A DNA stretch of 36,560 nucleotides from an uncultured Lachnospiraceae bacterium (lineage in GTDB: Bacteria > Bacillota > Clostridia > Lachnospirales > Lachnospiraceae). A program made the position numbers and the translations under genes. The notes beneath the pieces are model-generated. The model did not search any database. It saw only the letters and a program-made list of their open reading frames with translations, and was not told the DNA's origin. The stretch is taken from assembly GCA_902762955.1 (NCBI GenBank), contig CACWQH010000031.1:1-36560 (forward strand). The letters are read 5' to 3'. This document shows positions 24,888 to 33,344 of this stretch, one piece after another (position 1 is the first letter of the stretch; each line of letters begins with the position of its first letter).

Positions 24888-25430
24888 CTATTTAAAACTA
24901 AGTAAATCGTCAACCTCTTTCCTTGGTGTTGGAGCAACCTCTGCCTCCGGATATCCTATCGGAATTAACGCTGCCACTGTCTTGCCCTCTTCGAGTCCGA
25001 TTATCTCTGCTACCTTTGCATCGTCAAATATACCCAGGATACAGCTTCCGACACCCTTTTCATGAGCTGCAAGGCAAAATGTCTGTGCTGCAATTCCTGC
25101 ATCAAACATCTCCCAGCCAGCTCCCTTGCTGGTGCTAAAGCTTCCGTCTCTCTCATAACCACATCTTTTATTAATCTGTGCGATTATTACAAGCTTGTCA
25201 CATTTGCTGATTATTCCGTTGTTATGTTCAAATCCCAGTGTAGCCTCGCTTGCTATCTTTTCCAAAAGTGCCTTATCCTCAACCACAATATAACGAATAG
25301 TCTGAGAATTCTTCCATGTAGGCGCCATACGTGCCACGTCGATTATTTCCTTAATTGTTTCTCTGCTTACAGGCTCGTCCTTATAAGCTCTGATACTTCT
25401 TCTTGTCTTTATGCATTCTACTGCGTCCAT
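24888..25430 (-). CDS. nitroreductase family FMN-dependent oxidoreductase
   Basis: The 180-residue protein has the nitroreductase fold pattern: the N-terminal FMN-phosphate motif TRRSIRAY (9-16), DVARMAPTWKNSQTIRYIVVE, a dimer-interface helix with GIAAQTFCLAAHEKGVGSCILG, and the C-terminal AALIPIGYPE. It would reduce flavin-accessible substrates (nitro compounds, quinones or enones) with NAD(P)H; the natural substrate is unknown. The start at 25430 follows GAAGGAG, and a promoter candidate is at 25509-25536. It is divergent from rnpB. Confidence 0.88.
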   Translation of the reverse strand: MDAVECIKTRRSIRAYKDEPVSRETIKEIIDVARMAPTWKNSQTIRYIVVEDKALLEKIASEATLGFEHNNGIISKCDKLVIIAQINKRCGYERDGSFSTSKGAGWEMFDAGIAAQTFCLAAHEKGVGSCILGIFDDAKVAEIIGLEEGKTVAALIPIGYPEAEVAPTPRKEVDDLLSFK

Positions 25431-25508
25431 ATTATTAAATTCTCCTTCTCATATCTTTTATTTTTTTAAGACTATAATACGTCTTATAAAATCATTATTT
25501 ATTATTAA

Positions 25509-25536
25509 ATTATATATCCCACTATTCATCTGACAA
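25509..25536 (-). promoter_or_regulatory. sigma-A promoter candidate for the nitroreductase gene
   Basis: Minus strand TTGTCA (25531-25536), 16 bases, TATAAT (25509-25514). The leader would be about 70 bases. Confidence 0.6.
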
Positions 25537-25598
25537 ACAAAATTTTATATACATTTTATTAACTTGAAATATAATAAAATCTATGCTAATCTATCTTA

Positions 25599-25942
25599 GG
25601 TGTAAGTCAGATGAGTGGTTGCGGCTGCATATATGCAGGTGAGGAAAGTCCGGGCTTCATAGGGCAGGATGCCGGATAACGTCCGGTGGAGGTAACTCCC
25701 AGGCCAGTGCAACAGAAATAAACCGCCGATTTAATCGGTAAGGGTGGAAAGGCGAGGTAAGAGCTCACCGCTGGACCGGTAACGGAACAGGCTCTGTAAA
25801 CCCCATCCGAAGCAAGGTCAAACATAAGACTATACGGCTGCCCGTCGTGTCTTTAGGTAGACCGCTTGAGCCTTATGGCAACATAAGGTCTAGATAGATA
25901 ATCACTCTCGACATAACCCGGCTTATAGTCTGGCTTACACTT
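25599..25942 (+). ncRNA. rnpB: RNase P RNA
   Basis: The catalytic RNA of RNase P, which trims tRNA 5' leaders. The universally conserved 5' segment GAGGAAAGTCCGGGC is present near 25642-25656. The 3' conserved part AGATAGATAATCACTC followed by ACATAACCCGGCTTATA is near 25892-25928. The ends GTGTAAGTCAGA and TCTGGCTTACAC pair as helix P1, fixing the boundaries. A TGGAAAGGCGAGGTAAGAGCTCACCGC-type P8/P9 region and a GAAAGG element are also seen. Length is about 344 nt, normal for bacteria. The 3' end abuts the stop codon of the convergent gene at 25946. Likely promoter sequence lies at about 25558-25588 (TTAACT, 17 bases, TATGCT), of modest quality. The opposite-strand ORF inside is not a gene. 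Confidence 0.97.
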
Positions 25943-25945
25943 TAT

Positions 25946-26686
25946 TTAAATAACTCCACGTCCAACAAGTCCGAATCTTATATTATGTCTGTTTATGTCA
26001 TTCCACATAATACAATGATCTATAATACTTATGGAAAGTCTCGGATACTTTGCTATGAGCTCATCACGATGTACTATACCATCCATAACATCTCTGATTA
26101 AATCTCTCATACTAACCAGTATAACTTCATGCATATCATCTTCAAAAAGACCTATGATAAACTTACTCCTGCTCGGAAGCGTGTAATACATATCATAATA
26201 TCTTTCAAAGATATCCTCACAATCCAGATTGTCACTTATCATCTCAAATACTTCAAACTTCTCTGAATTAGGAATTCCCGCATGCCTTGCGGTAAGCATC
26301 TGACATTGAAGCTTAAGATCAACCGAATCATGCATATAGTCACTAAATGTATCCAATCCGTAAGAGAAGAACACATCACGATACATCTCAAGGTGCATAC
26401 GTTCCTTGTACTGGCTGTTGTCTAAAATCATCCACATTATATCATCAAAATTATCCGTCTCATCTCCGTAGATCAGAGTATATGTACAATAGACAACTAT
26501 GGAAAGCATATAATCTTCTATATCGCTTTCACTTCCGGTAAAAAATCTAAGTGCTTTAAGCTTTGCCCCTAAACTCCTATAGTCATTCTCGCTAAGCTCC
26601 AAATCACTTATTATACGGATTTTTCTCATCTGTCCTTCAAAATACTTCTGCATCTGCAAAAGAGTTATCTTACTACCTTCACTCAT
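25946..26686 (-). CDS. conserved-looking protein of unknown function
   Basis: A 246-residue acidic, probably all-helical soluble protein with no signal peptide or membrane segment. It has a clear AAAGGAGGAG ribosome site before the ATG at 26686 and a good promoter at 26822-26850, so it is very probably expressed. Notable composition: many Asp, Met and Tyr residues (for example IMWMILDNSQYKERMHLEMY) and a C-terminal HCIMWNDINRHNIRFG segment. I do not recognise the family. It is convergent with rnpB, with its stop codon only a few bases from the RNA's 3' end, and is separated from asnB by a terminator. Confidence 0.7.
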   Translation of the reverse strand: MSEGSKITLLQMQKYFEGQMRKIRIISDLELSENDYRSLGAKLKALRFFTGSESDIEDYMLSIVVYCTYTLIYGDETDNFDDIMWMILDNSQYKERMHLEMYRDVFFSYGLDTFSDYMHDSVDLKLQCQMLTARHAGIPNSEKFEVFEMISDNLDCEDIFERYYDMYYTLPSRSKFIIGLFEDDMHEVILVSMRDLIRDVMDGIVHRDELIAKYPRLSISIIDHCIMWNDINRHNIRFGLVGRGVI

Positions 26687-26821
26687 AGGCCCTCCTCCTT
26701 TCGCCTATATATCACGTTCAACCAGTTATAGTAAAATAAGCTGTTATTACAGAATAGTCCCCCAACTATGCTTCAGCTATATATATTAAATTGTAAATCA
26801 CGCACATTTTAACTACTTAAT

Positions 26822-26850
26822 ATTATACATCATATATATCAATCTGTCAC
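26822..26850 (-). promoter_or_regulatory. sigma-A promoter candidate for the unknown gene at 25946
   Basis: Minus strand GTGACA (26845-26850), 17 bases, TATAAT (26822-26827). It implies a leader of about 130 bases, rather long; no known riboswitch was recognised in it. Confidence 0.65.
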
Positions 26851-26881
26851 TAAACTTTTTTTGTTTTATATCCATAAAAAG

Positions 26882-26923
26882 AAAATTCGAGTTAGTAGTT
26901 TGTTTGCTACTAACTCGAATTTT
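26882..26923 (-). terminator. terminator of the asnB transcript
   Basis: A perfect stem AAAATTCGAGTTAGTAG with its complement and an 8-base loop. Its right arm directly adjoins the asnB stop codon, and a T-rich tail (TTTTCTTTTTAT) follows on the minus strand. Confidence 0.8.
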
Positions 26924-28774
26924 TTAAGCAGGTATCTTATCGTTAAAATAGATATCATACCAGATTAAAAACATATATACTGTCCAGATTTTTTTACTCA
27001 TATCCTGCTTACCGGATTTGTGTCTGTCAAGCATGGCAACAAGCTTGTCCGTATAGAAGAATCGTTCTGCTGCCTCACTTGTAAATGCTTCTTTAAGCTT
27101 GGCATAACAATCATCCTGTCTAAGCCATTTTGCTATCGGTACAGGGAAGCCAAGCTTTTTCTTGGACGCTACTTCTTTAGGAAGATATTTATTGGCACAC
27201 TCTCTAAATGCATACTTTGTAGTTTTATCATGTATCTTAAATTCAGTAGGAATTCTTCTTGCAGTTTCAAAAAGCTCCTTATCAAGAAACGGTACTCTTG
27301 ATTCGAGCGAATGTGCCATACTCATTTTATCGGCTTTAAGCAGTATGTCACCTATAAGCCAGAAGTTCATATCTATATACTGCATCTTGGTAACATCATC
27401 ATAATCTGCTGCCTCAGCCTTATCATAAAAAGCTCCTGTTATATCCTGAATATATTTCTTTGACATTCCCTTCGGAAGCTTCATTATTTTAGAAGCTTCT
27501 TTTTCATTAAATCTAAATGCATTTCCAACGAAGCGTTCACGAAGCGGTGTACAGCCTCTGATGATAAAATTCTTACCCTTTACATTTGGTCCGATTTTTG
27601 CTATGCCCTTCATAACCTTTTTCACAGGTGTCGGAATCTTCTTAAAAGCTCTCAAAGAAAACGGTTCATGGTAGATGTTATATCCACCAAAAAACTCATC
27701 TGCGCCCTCGCCCGAAAGAACAACCTTGACCTGCTTTGCGGCTTCTCTGTCTACAAAGTAAAGTGCGATACAGGAAGCATCGGCTAAAGGCTCGTCCATA
27801 TGATACTGAACCTTAGGCAGAACCTCCCAGTACTCGTCCGAAGTAATTGTCTTATCATAATTTTCAAGCTTAAGCTTTTTAGATAATTTCTTTGCATAAT
27901 CTATCTCGGCGTATCCGTCATTTTCAAAACCGACTGTAAAGGTTTTGGTTCCGCTGTAGCGTGCCACGAGATAGCTCGAATCAACTCCGCTTGATAAAAG
28001 TGATGCAACCTCGACATCACTTATCATGTGATAGTCAACAGAGTCCTTTGTCGCCTCATCTATACGCTTAACCCACTCGTCCTTGGTAAGTCCTTTTTCC
28101 GGTTCAAAGGTCGGCTCGAAATATCTTGTTATCTCCAATTTGCCATCCTTAAATACCATATAATGTCCCGGCATAAGCTTGTAGATTCCCTTAAAAAATG
28201 TCTCCGGCAAAACCGAATACTGGAATGTAAGATAAGCCTGAAGTGCTTCAAGGTTTACCTCCTTCTTATAATCCGGATATTCAAGTATGCTCTTTATCTC
28301 GGAACCAAAAACAAGATTATCATTGATAAGCCCATAATAAAACGGCTTGATTCCAAAATGATCTCTTGCTCCAAATGCAAGCTTTTTCTTTTTATCCCAT
28401 ATTACAAACGCAAACATACCTCTTAAATGATTGACGAGGTCTGTTCCGTATTCCTCATATCCATGTATCAAAGTCTCGGTATCGGAATTGTTCTGAAACT
28501 CGTAGCCCTTTTCCATCAGTTCCTTTCGAAGCTCCTTATAGTTGTATATCTCCCCGTTAAATACAACCGTCACATCCTTCGATTGATTGGACATAGGCTG
28601 GGAACCGTTGTCAAGATCAATAATACTGAGTCTTCTAAAGCCAAGATAGATGCCGTCATCTATATATTGGCCCTCCGAATCAGGTCCCCTGTGAATAATC
28701 TTATTCATCATGTTAGTAAGTACATCTTTGTAACTGTCGTTTTTCTCCCCTGTAAAACCACAAATTCCACACAT
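26924..28774 (-). CDS. asnB: asparagine synthase (glutamine-hydrolysing)
   Basis: AsnB makes asparagine from aspartate, glutamine and ATP. The protein is 616 residues from MCGICGF, with Cys2 as the N-terminal glutaminase nucleophile after Met removal. Glutaminase motifs are HRGPDSEG, RRLSIIDL, VFNGEIYNY and NSDTE; the synthetase domain has the PP-loop SLLSSGVDSSYL and the VVLSGEGADEFFGGYN block. I use the ATG at 28774 rather than one four codons upstream, because the latter overlaps the GAAAGGA ribosome site and would hide the nucleophile. It follows the uridine-kinase-like gene by 28 bp and ends the long dgt-to-asnB gene train with a strong terminator. A similar protein that modifies cell-surface peptides is a less likely alternative. 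Confidence 0.93.
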   Translation of the reverse strand: MCGICGFTGEKNDSYKDVLTNMMNKIIHRGPDSEGQYIDDGIYLGFRRLSIIDLDNGSQPMSNQSKDVTVVFNGEIYNYKELRKELMEKGYEFQNNSDTETLIHGYEEYGTDLVNHLRGMFAFVIWDKKKKLAFGARDHFGIKPFYYGLINDNLVFGSEIKSILEYPDYKKEVNLEALQAYLTFQYSVLPETFFKGIYKLMPGHYMVFKDGKLEITRYFEPTFEPEKGLTKDEWVKRIDEATKDSVDYHMISDVEVASLLSSGVDSSYLVARYSGTKTFTVGFENDGYAEIDYAKKLSKKLKLENYDKTITSDEYWEVLPKVQYHMDEPLADASCIALYFVDREAAKQVKVVLSGEGADEFFGGYNIYHEPFSLRAFKKIPTPVKKVMKGIAKIGPNVKGKNFIIRGCTPLRERFVGNAFRFNEKEASKIMKLPKGMSKKYIQDITGAFYDKAEAADYDDVTKMQYIDMNFWLIGDILLKADKMSMAHSLESRVPFLDKELFETARRIPTEFKIHDKTTKYAFRECANKYLPKEVASKKKLGFPVPIAKWLRQDDCYAKLKEAFTSEAAERFFYTDKLVAMLDRHKSGKQDMSKKIWTVYMFLIWYDIYFNDKIPA

Positions 28775-28802
28775 AGCACATGTCATCCTTTCAGTTTTTT
28801 AG

Positions 28803-30479
28803 CTATACACCAAAGCAGCCTCCACCTACAAACTCTCGTATAATGGAGTTCTTAGGTATGTTGGTCACCTCAAGTCCTACGAAGTAATCAAGGAACTTTA
28901 AAAGCCTCTTTGCCTCGTAATACTCAAAGCTGTCTCTCGGTACAGCAAATAAAAGCGGTTCAGCATATTGTTTTATCACACTAAGCTCATGAATAAGTGC
29001 AGAGTTAAACATAACATCTGCCTCCTCCTGAAATGGGAAAATGTATTTTTCCTCACCACGTCTTACCGACGGCCACATGGATATGGTTCTTTGTGCGTCA
29101 TTGCCCCTAGTCCTTGCATCACGCACAATTCGTCTTATAAGACGTCCGTCAGTAGTAGGAATTCTGTTATGCTCATCTATATTAATCTGAGTTAGTGCAC
29201 TAATGTAAATCTTAAATTTACTTTCATCCGGAAGTTCTTTGGTCATAAGAGGATTAAGTGCATGTATACCCTCCGCAACCAAAACATCTCCTTTGTTAAG
29301 CTTTAATTTCTTGCCCTTATATTCCTTTTGTCCGATAGTAAAATTAAAGGTAGGTATTTCAATCTCTTCACCGTTTATAAGCTTCTTCATATCTGAATTG
29401 AAGAGATTTAAATCCATCGCTTCTATACATTCGAAATCATAGTTTCCGTTTTCATCCCTTGGAGTTTCATCTCTGTTTACAAAATAGTTATCAAGCTCAA
29501 GCGGATACGGTCTTAAGCCGTGAGCACGAAGCTGCACGCTTAACCTATGCGAAAATGTTGTCTTACCGGACGAGCTTGGTCCGGCTATAAGTACAATCTT
29601 TCTTCCATCATTTTTTATCATCTCGGCGATATCCGCAATCTGCTTTTCCTGAAGAGCCTCCTGTGCCAGCATAAGCTCTTTTATATCACCGGTTGTAATT
29701 GCATTATTAAGCTCACCTACAGTATTGACATTTAACATCCTTCCCCATTCATCAGAGGTCTTAAGAACATCAAAAAGTTTTTTCTGCGGTTTAAATTCCG
29801 GTATGGCACTATAGTCCTTTTTATCTGGTGCCATAAGCACAAAGCCCTCATCATAGGCAAATAAATCAAAGCAAGAAAGATATCCGGTAGAATAAACCAT
29901 GTATCCGTAAAAATAATCCTCATATCCGTCAAGATTGTAGATATTTACCTTTGAGGCACGTCTGTATTTGAAAAGATTGGCTTTATCAAATCTTCCCTGT
30001 TTTTCAAATCTTGTAATCGCATCCTCAACACTTATAGACATCTTGTAGATCTTTATATCCTGCTCTACAAGCTCTTTCATTCTGGCCTTAACCTTATTGA
30101 TTAATTCATCATCCGGCTTTACAGCCTTATTATCATCAAGTCTGTTAATAAGCTTGCAGTAGTATCCTGTTCCCATAGAATAAAGCACATTTACCGCATA
30201 GTCTTTTTTAGTCTCAAGTATATCCGCAAATGCCTTAACCATAAGAAGTGTAAGACTTCTTCTGTATGTATCATAACCCATAACCGAGCCTCTGGTAATT
30301 AGCTCTATATGGCAGTTTCTTTTTATCTTCCTGCTAAGCTCCGTGAGCTTGCCATCCTTCATCGCAAGCAAAAACTCGTGAGCATCATCTTTGACAAACT
30401 CATCGATAAAGTCCTTAATGGAATTTTCCTTATCAACAGTATATTTTTTTTCACTCATACTTATAGTTATTTTATCCAT
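28803..30479 (-). CDS. TGS/tRNA-synthetase-like domain plus uridine kinase-type nucleoside kinase
   Basis: The 558-residue protein begins with a TGS-like domain (residues 1-65) and a threonyl/alanyl-tRNA synthetase editing-like region. The C-terminal half is a phosphoribulokinase/uridine kinase domain with Walker A GPSSSGKTT (300-308), a YPLELDNYFVNRDETPRD substrate block, VLVAEGIHALNP and the RLIRRIVRDARTRG lid. This domain arrangement is common in Clostridia and is usually annotated as nucleoside (uridine) kinase; the role of the N-terminal part is unknown. The ATG at 30479 follows GGGGGG. It lies 10 bp after the nif3-like gene, so it is part of the same transcript. The longer reading to 30539 would overlap nif3. 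Confidence 0.85.
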   Translation of the reverse strand: MDKITISMSEKKYTVDKENSIKDFIDEFVKDDAHEFLLAMKDGKLTELSRKIKRNCHIELITRGSVMGYDTYRRSLTLLMVKAFADILETKKDYAVNVLYSMGTGYYCKLINRLDDNKAVKPDDELINKVKARMKELVEQDIKIYKMSISVEDAITRFEKQGRFDKANLFKYRRASKVNIYNLDGYEDYFYGYMVYSTGYLSCFDLFAYDEGFVLMAPDKKDYSAIPEFKPQKKLFDVLKTSDEWGRMLNVNTVGELNNAITTGDIKELMLAQEALQEKQIADIAEMIKNDGRKIVLIAGPSSSGKTTFSHRLSVQLRAHGLRPYPLELDNYFVNRDETPRDENGNYDFECIEAMDLNLFNSDMKKLINGEEIEIPTFNFTIGQKEYKGKKLKLNKGDVLVAEGIHALNPLMTKELPDESKFKIYISALTQINIDEHNRIPTTDGRLIRRIVRDARTRGNDAQRTISMWPSVRRGEEKYIFPFQEEADVMFNSALIHELSVIKQYAEPLLFAVPRDSFEYYEAKRLLKFLDYFVGLEVTNIPKNSIIREFVGGGCFGV

Positions 30480-30489
30480 ATAATCCCCC

Positions 30490-31263
30490 CTAAACAACTT
30501 CAAAAGGTACACCCACATCAAGAATTTCCATATCGACATCAGTAAGAAAATCCTTCAGATAATTATACATATATGTCATAAAAATCTTTTCTATTCCATA
30601 ATGCGACGCATCTATAATTGTAAGTCCTGCCTCAACAGCATCTATACCGTCGTGATGTCCTATATCTCCTGTTATCAGGCAATCTGCATTTTTTGAAACA
30701 GCTTCACCTATTACGCTCTTTCCCGAACCCGGACAGATGGCAATTTTCTCAATTTTAGCTTCCTTATTTCCATAAATCATCACATTATTCAAATCAAATT
30801 TTTCTTTTACAAGCTGTGCATATTCATATAAGGAATAGACCTTATCGGCTATACCGACCTCTCCTATTCCCTCTCCGTTTAAGGTCTCTTCAAGGACCTC
30901 CATATTTTTAAGTCCTAATATTTTTGCAGCCTCTTTACCCATGCCGCCCTTGGTATCAAAGTTGGTATGCATGGCATAGTAGCATACTCCTGCCTCTGCA
31001 AGAGATAATATCTTCTCACCCAATACCGAACCGTCATTTATCTTTTTCACACTTTTAAATATCATAGGGTGATGAGATACAATCATATCAAAGCCGTTTT
31101 CAACGGCATATTCACAAACCTCTCTTGTAGCATCAACTACAAGAAGAAGCTTTTTAACTTCCTTATTCTTTCTTCCGACCAAAAGTCCCACATTGTCCCA
31201 GTCAAGAGCGTACTCCGGCGGGGACTGCTTATCAAGTATACTTACTATCTCACTACAAAGCAT
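30490..31263 (-). CDS. Nif3-like dinuclear metal centre protein
   Basis: The 257-residue protein is of the NIF3/YqfO (DUF34) family, a hexameric metal-binding fold. Metal-ligand motifs are MIVSHHPMIF (His64-His65), MHTNFD (around 97) and the C-terminal DASHYGIEK; LDWDNVGLLVG near residue 20 is also characteristic. It is the short form, without the PII-like insertion of B. subtilis YqfO. Its biochemical role is unsettled (GTP cyclohydrolase I type 2-like activity has been suggested for relatives). Start at 31263 behind GAGGAGA. It follows trmK, the usual firmicute arrangement. Confidence 0.92.
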   Translation of the reverse strand: MLCSEIVSILDKQSPPEYALDWDNVGLLVGRKNKEVKKLLLVVDATREVCEYAVENGFDMIVSHHPMIFKSVKKINDGSVLGEKILSLAEAGVCYYAMHTNFDTKGGMGKEAAKILGLKNMEVLEETLNGEGIGEVGIADKVYSLYEYAQLVKEKFDLNNVMIYGNKEAKIEKIAICPGSGKSVIGEAVSKNADCLITGDIGHHDGIDAVEAGLTIIDASHYGIEKIFMTYMYNYLKDFLTDVDMEILDVGVPFEVV

Positions 31264-31306
31264 AATTTTCTCCTCTACAATATAAAGTGCACATCTTCAC
31301 AGTTAT

Positions 31307-32077
31307 CTATGCTATCTTATTCAAAACATCCTTTATATAACGTTCTTCCTGTCTTAATTCCTGAATCTTTCTTAACGCATGCTCCGTTCCCGCAGCCTCT
31401 AAAGATATTATAAGCTTATTATTTTTATCAAGCTGTTTTTCAAGATATTCTTTTAGAATGATATCCTTTTTTTCTATCAGAATCCTTCCGTATAAAAGCT
31501 CACTATAATTATATGGTTTATCATCAGACTTATAATGCTTATTATCCTCATCAGCCGCTTCACATCTATCCGATATATTTTTCTTATCTGCATTATCACA
31601 TTTATCGGCCTTTATAACCACATAATACTTTTCCTCATCGATAAGCATAACCTCATCAGTGATTTTATAACCGATATCAAGGATATACTTCCTTACCTTT
31701 TCCGGCTCGGTCTGTGGTTGAAGTATTAAAGCTATATCATTATCAGTATGTATCTTTCCGCGCTTTAATATATCCACCATAAGCTCACCGCCCATACCGG
31801 CTATAATTGCGGTATCTGCCTCATTTAAAGCAAGTCCGTCAAAGCCATCGGAAAGCCTTATGTCAATTTTATCTCCAACCTCATACAAACTGATATTTTT
31901 CTTTGCAATTTCCAAAGGGCCTTTTCTCACATCCATGGCAATAACCTTTTCAAAGCCCTTTTCCTTTACAAGATATATTGAAACTAATGCATGGTCGCAG
32001 CCTATATCTGCCGCGACCCTGCCATCAGCCATATCTGCTATTGCCTGCATTCTGGATGATAATTTAACATTTGCCAT
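31307..32077 (-). CDS. trmK: tRNA (adenine-22 N1)-methyltransferase
   Basis: TrmK methylates A22 of certain tRNAs with S-adenosylmethionine. The 256-residue protein starts with KLSSRMQAIADMADG and the SAM motif VAADIGCDHALVSIYLV, continues with VIAMDVRKGPLEIAKKN and the IIAGMGGELM motif, and ends in a coiled-coil-like C-terminal helix pair. Between about residues 168 and 205 there is an unusual D/K/N/C-rich stretch (for example KCDNADKKNISDRCEAADED) that looks like an insertion into the C-terminal region. It lies 12 bp after rpoD, the conserved firmicute order. Confidence 0.9.
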   Translation of the reverse strand: MANVKLSSRMQAIADMADGRVAADIGCDHALVSIYLVKEKGFEKVIAMDVRKGPLEIAKKNISLYEVGDKIDIRLSDGFDGLALNEADTAIIAGMGGELMVDILKRGKIHTDNDIALILQPQTEPEKVRKYILDIGYKITDEVMLIDEEKYYVVIKADKCDNADKKNISDRCEAADEDNKHYKSDDKPYNYSELLYGRILIEKKDIILKEYLEKQLDKNNKLIISLEAAGTEHALRKIQELRQEERYIKDVLNKIA

Positions 32078-32089
32078 ACTTTTTACCTA

Positions 32090-33313
32090 TTAATTATTTT
32101 CGTCGAGATAATCCTCAAGCTTTCTTCTTCTGCTTGGATGTCTTAATTTACGTAAAGCCTTTGCTTCAATCTGTCTTATACGCTCTCTGGTTACGTTGAA
32201 CTCCTTACCAACCTCTTCGAGAGTTCTTGCTCTTCCGTCATCAAGACCAAATCTAAGCTTAAGCACCTTCTGCTCTCTGTCAGTGAGGGTTCCGAGAACC
32301 TCTTCAAGCTGTTCCTTAAGAAGTGTAAATGCAGCTGCCTCAGCCGGTACAGGTACATTTTCGTCCTGTATAAAGTCTCCAAGGTGGCTGTCCTCCTCCT
32401 CACCAATCGGAGTTTCAAGTGAAACAGGCTCCTGTGAAATCTTAAGAATCTCTCTTACTCTTTCTACAGGGATATCCATTTCCTCAGCTATCTCCTCCGG
32501 AAGCGGCTCTCTTCCAAGCTCCTGAAGCAGCTGTCTTGATACTCTTATAAGCTTATTTATGGTTTCAACCATATGAACCGGTATACGTATAGTTCTTGCC
32601 TGATCGGCAATTGCTCTGGTGATAGCCTGTCTTATCCACCAGGTTGCGTACGTAGAAAACTTATATCCTTTTCTGTAATCAAACTTTTCTACTGCCTTTA
32701 TAAGTCCGAGATTTCCTTCCTGAATTAAATCAAGGAAAAGCATACCTCTTCCGACATATCTTTTTGCAATACTAACTACAAGACGAAGATTGGCTTCTGC
32801 AAGCTTTTTCTTAGCTGCTTCACCTTCCTCTCCCCCTTCTTCCATCTTTTGTGCGAGCTCAATCTCTTCCTCTGCACTAAGAAGCGGAACATTTCCGATT
32901 TCTTTCAAATACATCCTAACCGGATCCTCAATACTAACACCATCAGGTACAGAAAGATCAAGATGCTCTACATCATAATCTGCCTTCTCCTCTTCTTCAG
33001 CCAAAAGCAAATCATCAGGTTCTTCATCATCATCGTCGGCAGTAATATTTAAAACGTCTACATTATGTGCTTCAAGGTACTCGAAAATAAGAGTCATTCT
33101 TTCAGTATTGAGTTCAATCTCTTTACAATCCTTAAAATGATCGATTATTTCAGTATCCTCTATAACATTTTTCTTTTTCTTGGCCATTTCAAGAAGCTCA
33201 TTCATCTTCGCTTCAAATTTAGCCTTTACCTCGTCACTGTCCTGTGACTGATTTGTCTCGTTAACTACCTCTTCATTTACAGTTTCCTTAACTTTTTTCT
33301 TTTTCTCTGCCAT
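32090..33313 (-). CDS. rpoD: primary RNA polymerase sigma factor (sigma-A)
   Basis: The 407-residue housekeeping sigma factor has a Lys/Glu-rich N-terminus, region 1.2 ([11 protein letters not shown]), region 2 ([38 protein letters not shown]...[15 protein letters not shown]), region 3 ([17 protein letters not shown]) and region 4 with [22 protein letters not shown]. The region 2.4 helix ATWWIRQAI and the 4.2 helix are standard, consistent with the TTGACA/TATAAT-like promoters found in this window. The ATG at 33313 follows AGGAGG, 31 bp after dnaG. Confidence 0.97.
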   Translation of the reverse strand: MAEKKKKVKETVNEEVVNETNQSQDSDEVKAKFEAKMNELLEMAKKKKNVIEDTEIIDHFKDCKEIELNTERMTLIFEYLEAHNVDVLNITADDDDEEPDDLLLAEEEEKADYDVEHLDLSVPDGVSIEDPVRMYLKEIGNVPLLSAEEEIELAQKMEEGGEEGEAAKKKLAEANLRLVVSIAKRYVGRGMLFLDLIQEGNLGLIKAVEKFDYRKGYKFSTYATWWIRQAITRAIADQARTIRIPVHMVETINKLIRVSRQLLQELGREPLPEEIAEEMDIPVERVREILKISQEPVSLETPIGEEEDSHLGDFIQDENVPVPAEAAAFTLLKEQLEEVLGTLTDREQKVLKLRFGLDDGRARTLEEVGKEFNVTRERIRQIEAKALRKLRHPSRRRKLEDYLDENN

Positions 33314-33344
33314 ATTATCTGTATCCTCCTACAGTGATATTATT

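Noticed and set aside
25607-25825. 72-residue ORF opposite rnpB
   Set aside because: It lies wholly inside the highly conserved RNase P RNA gene on the other strand.
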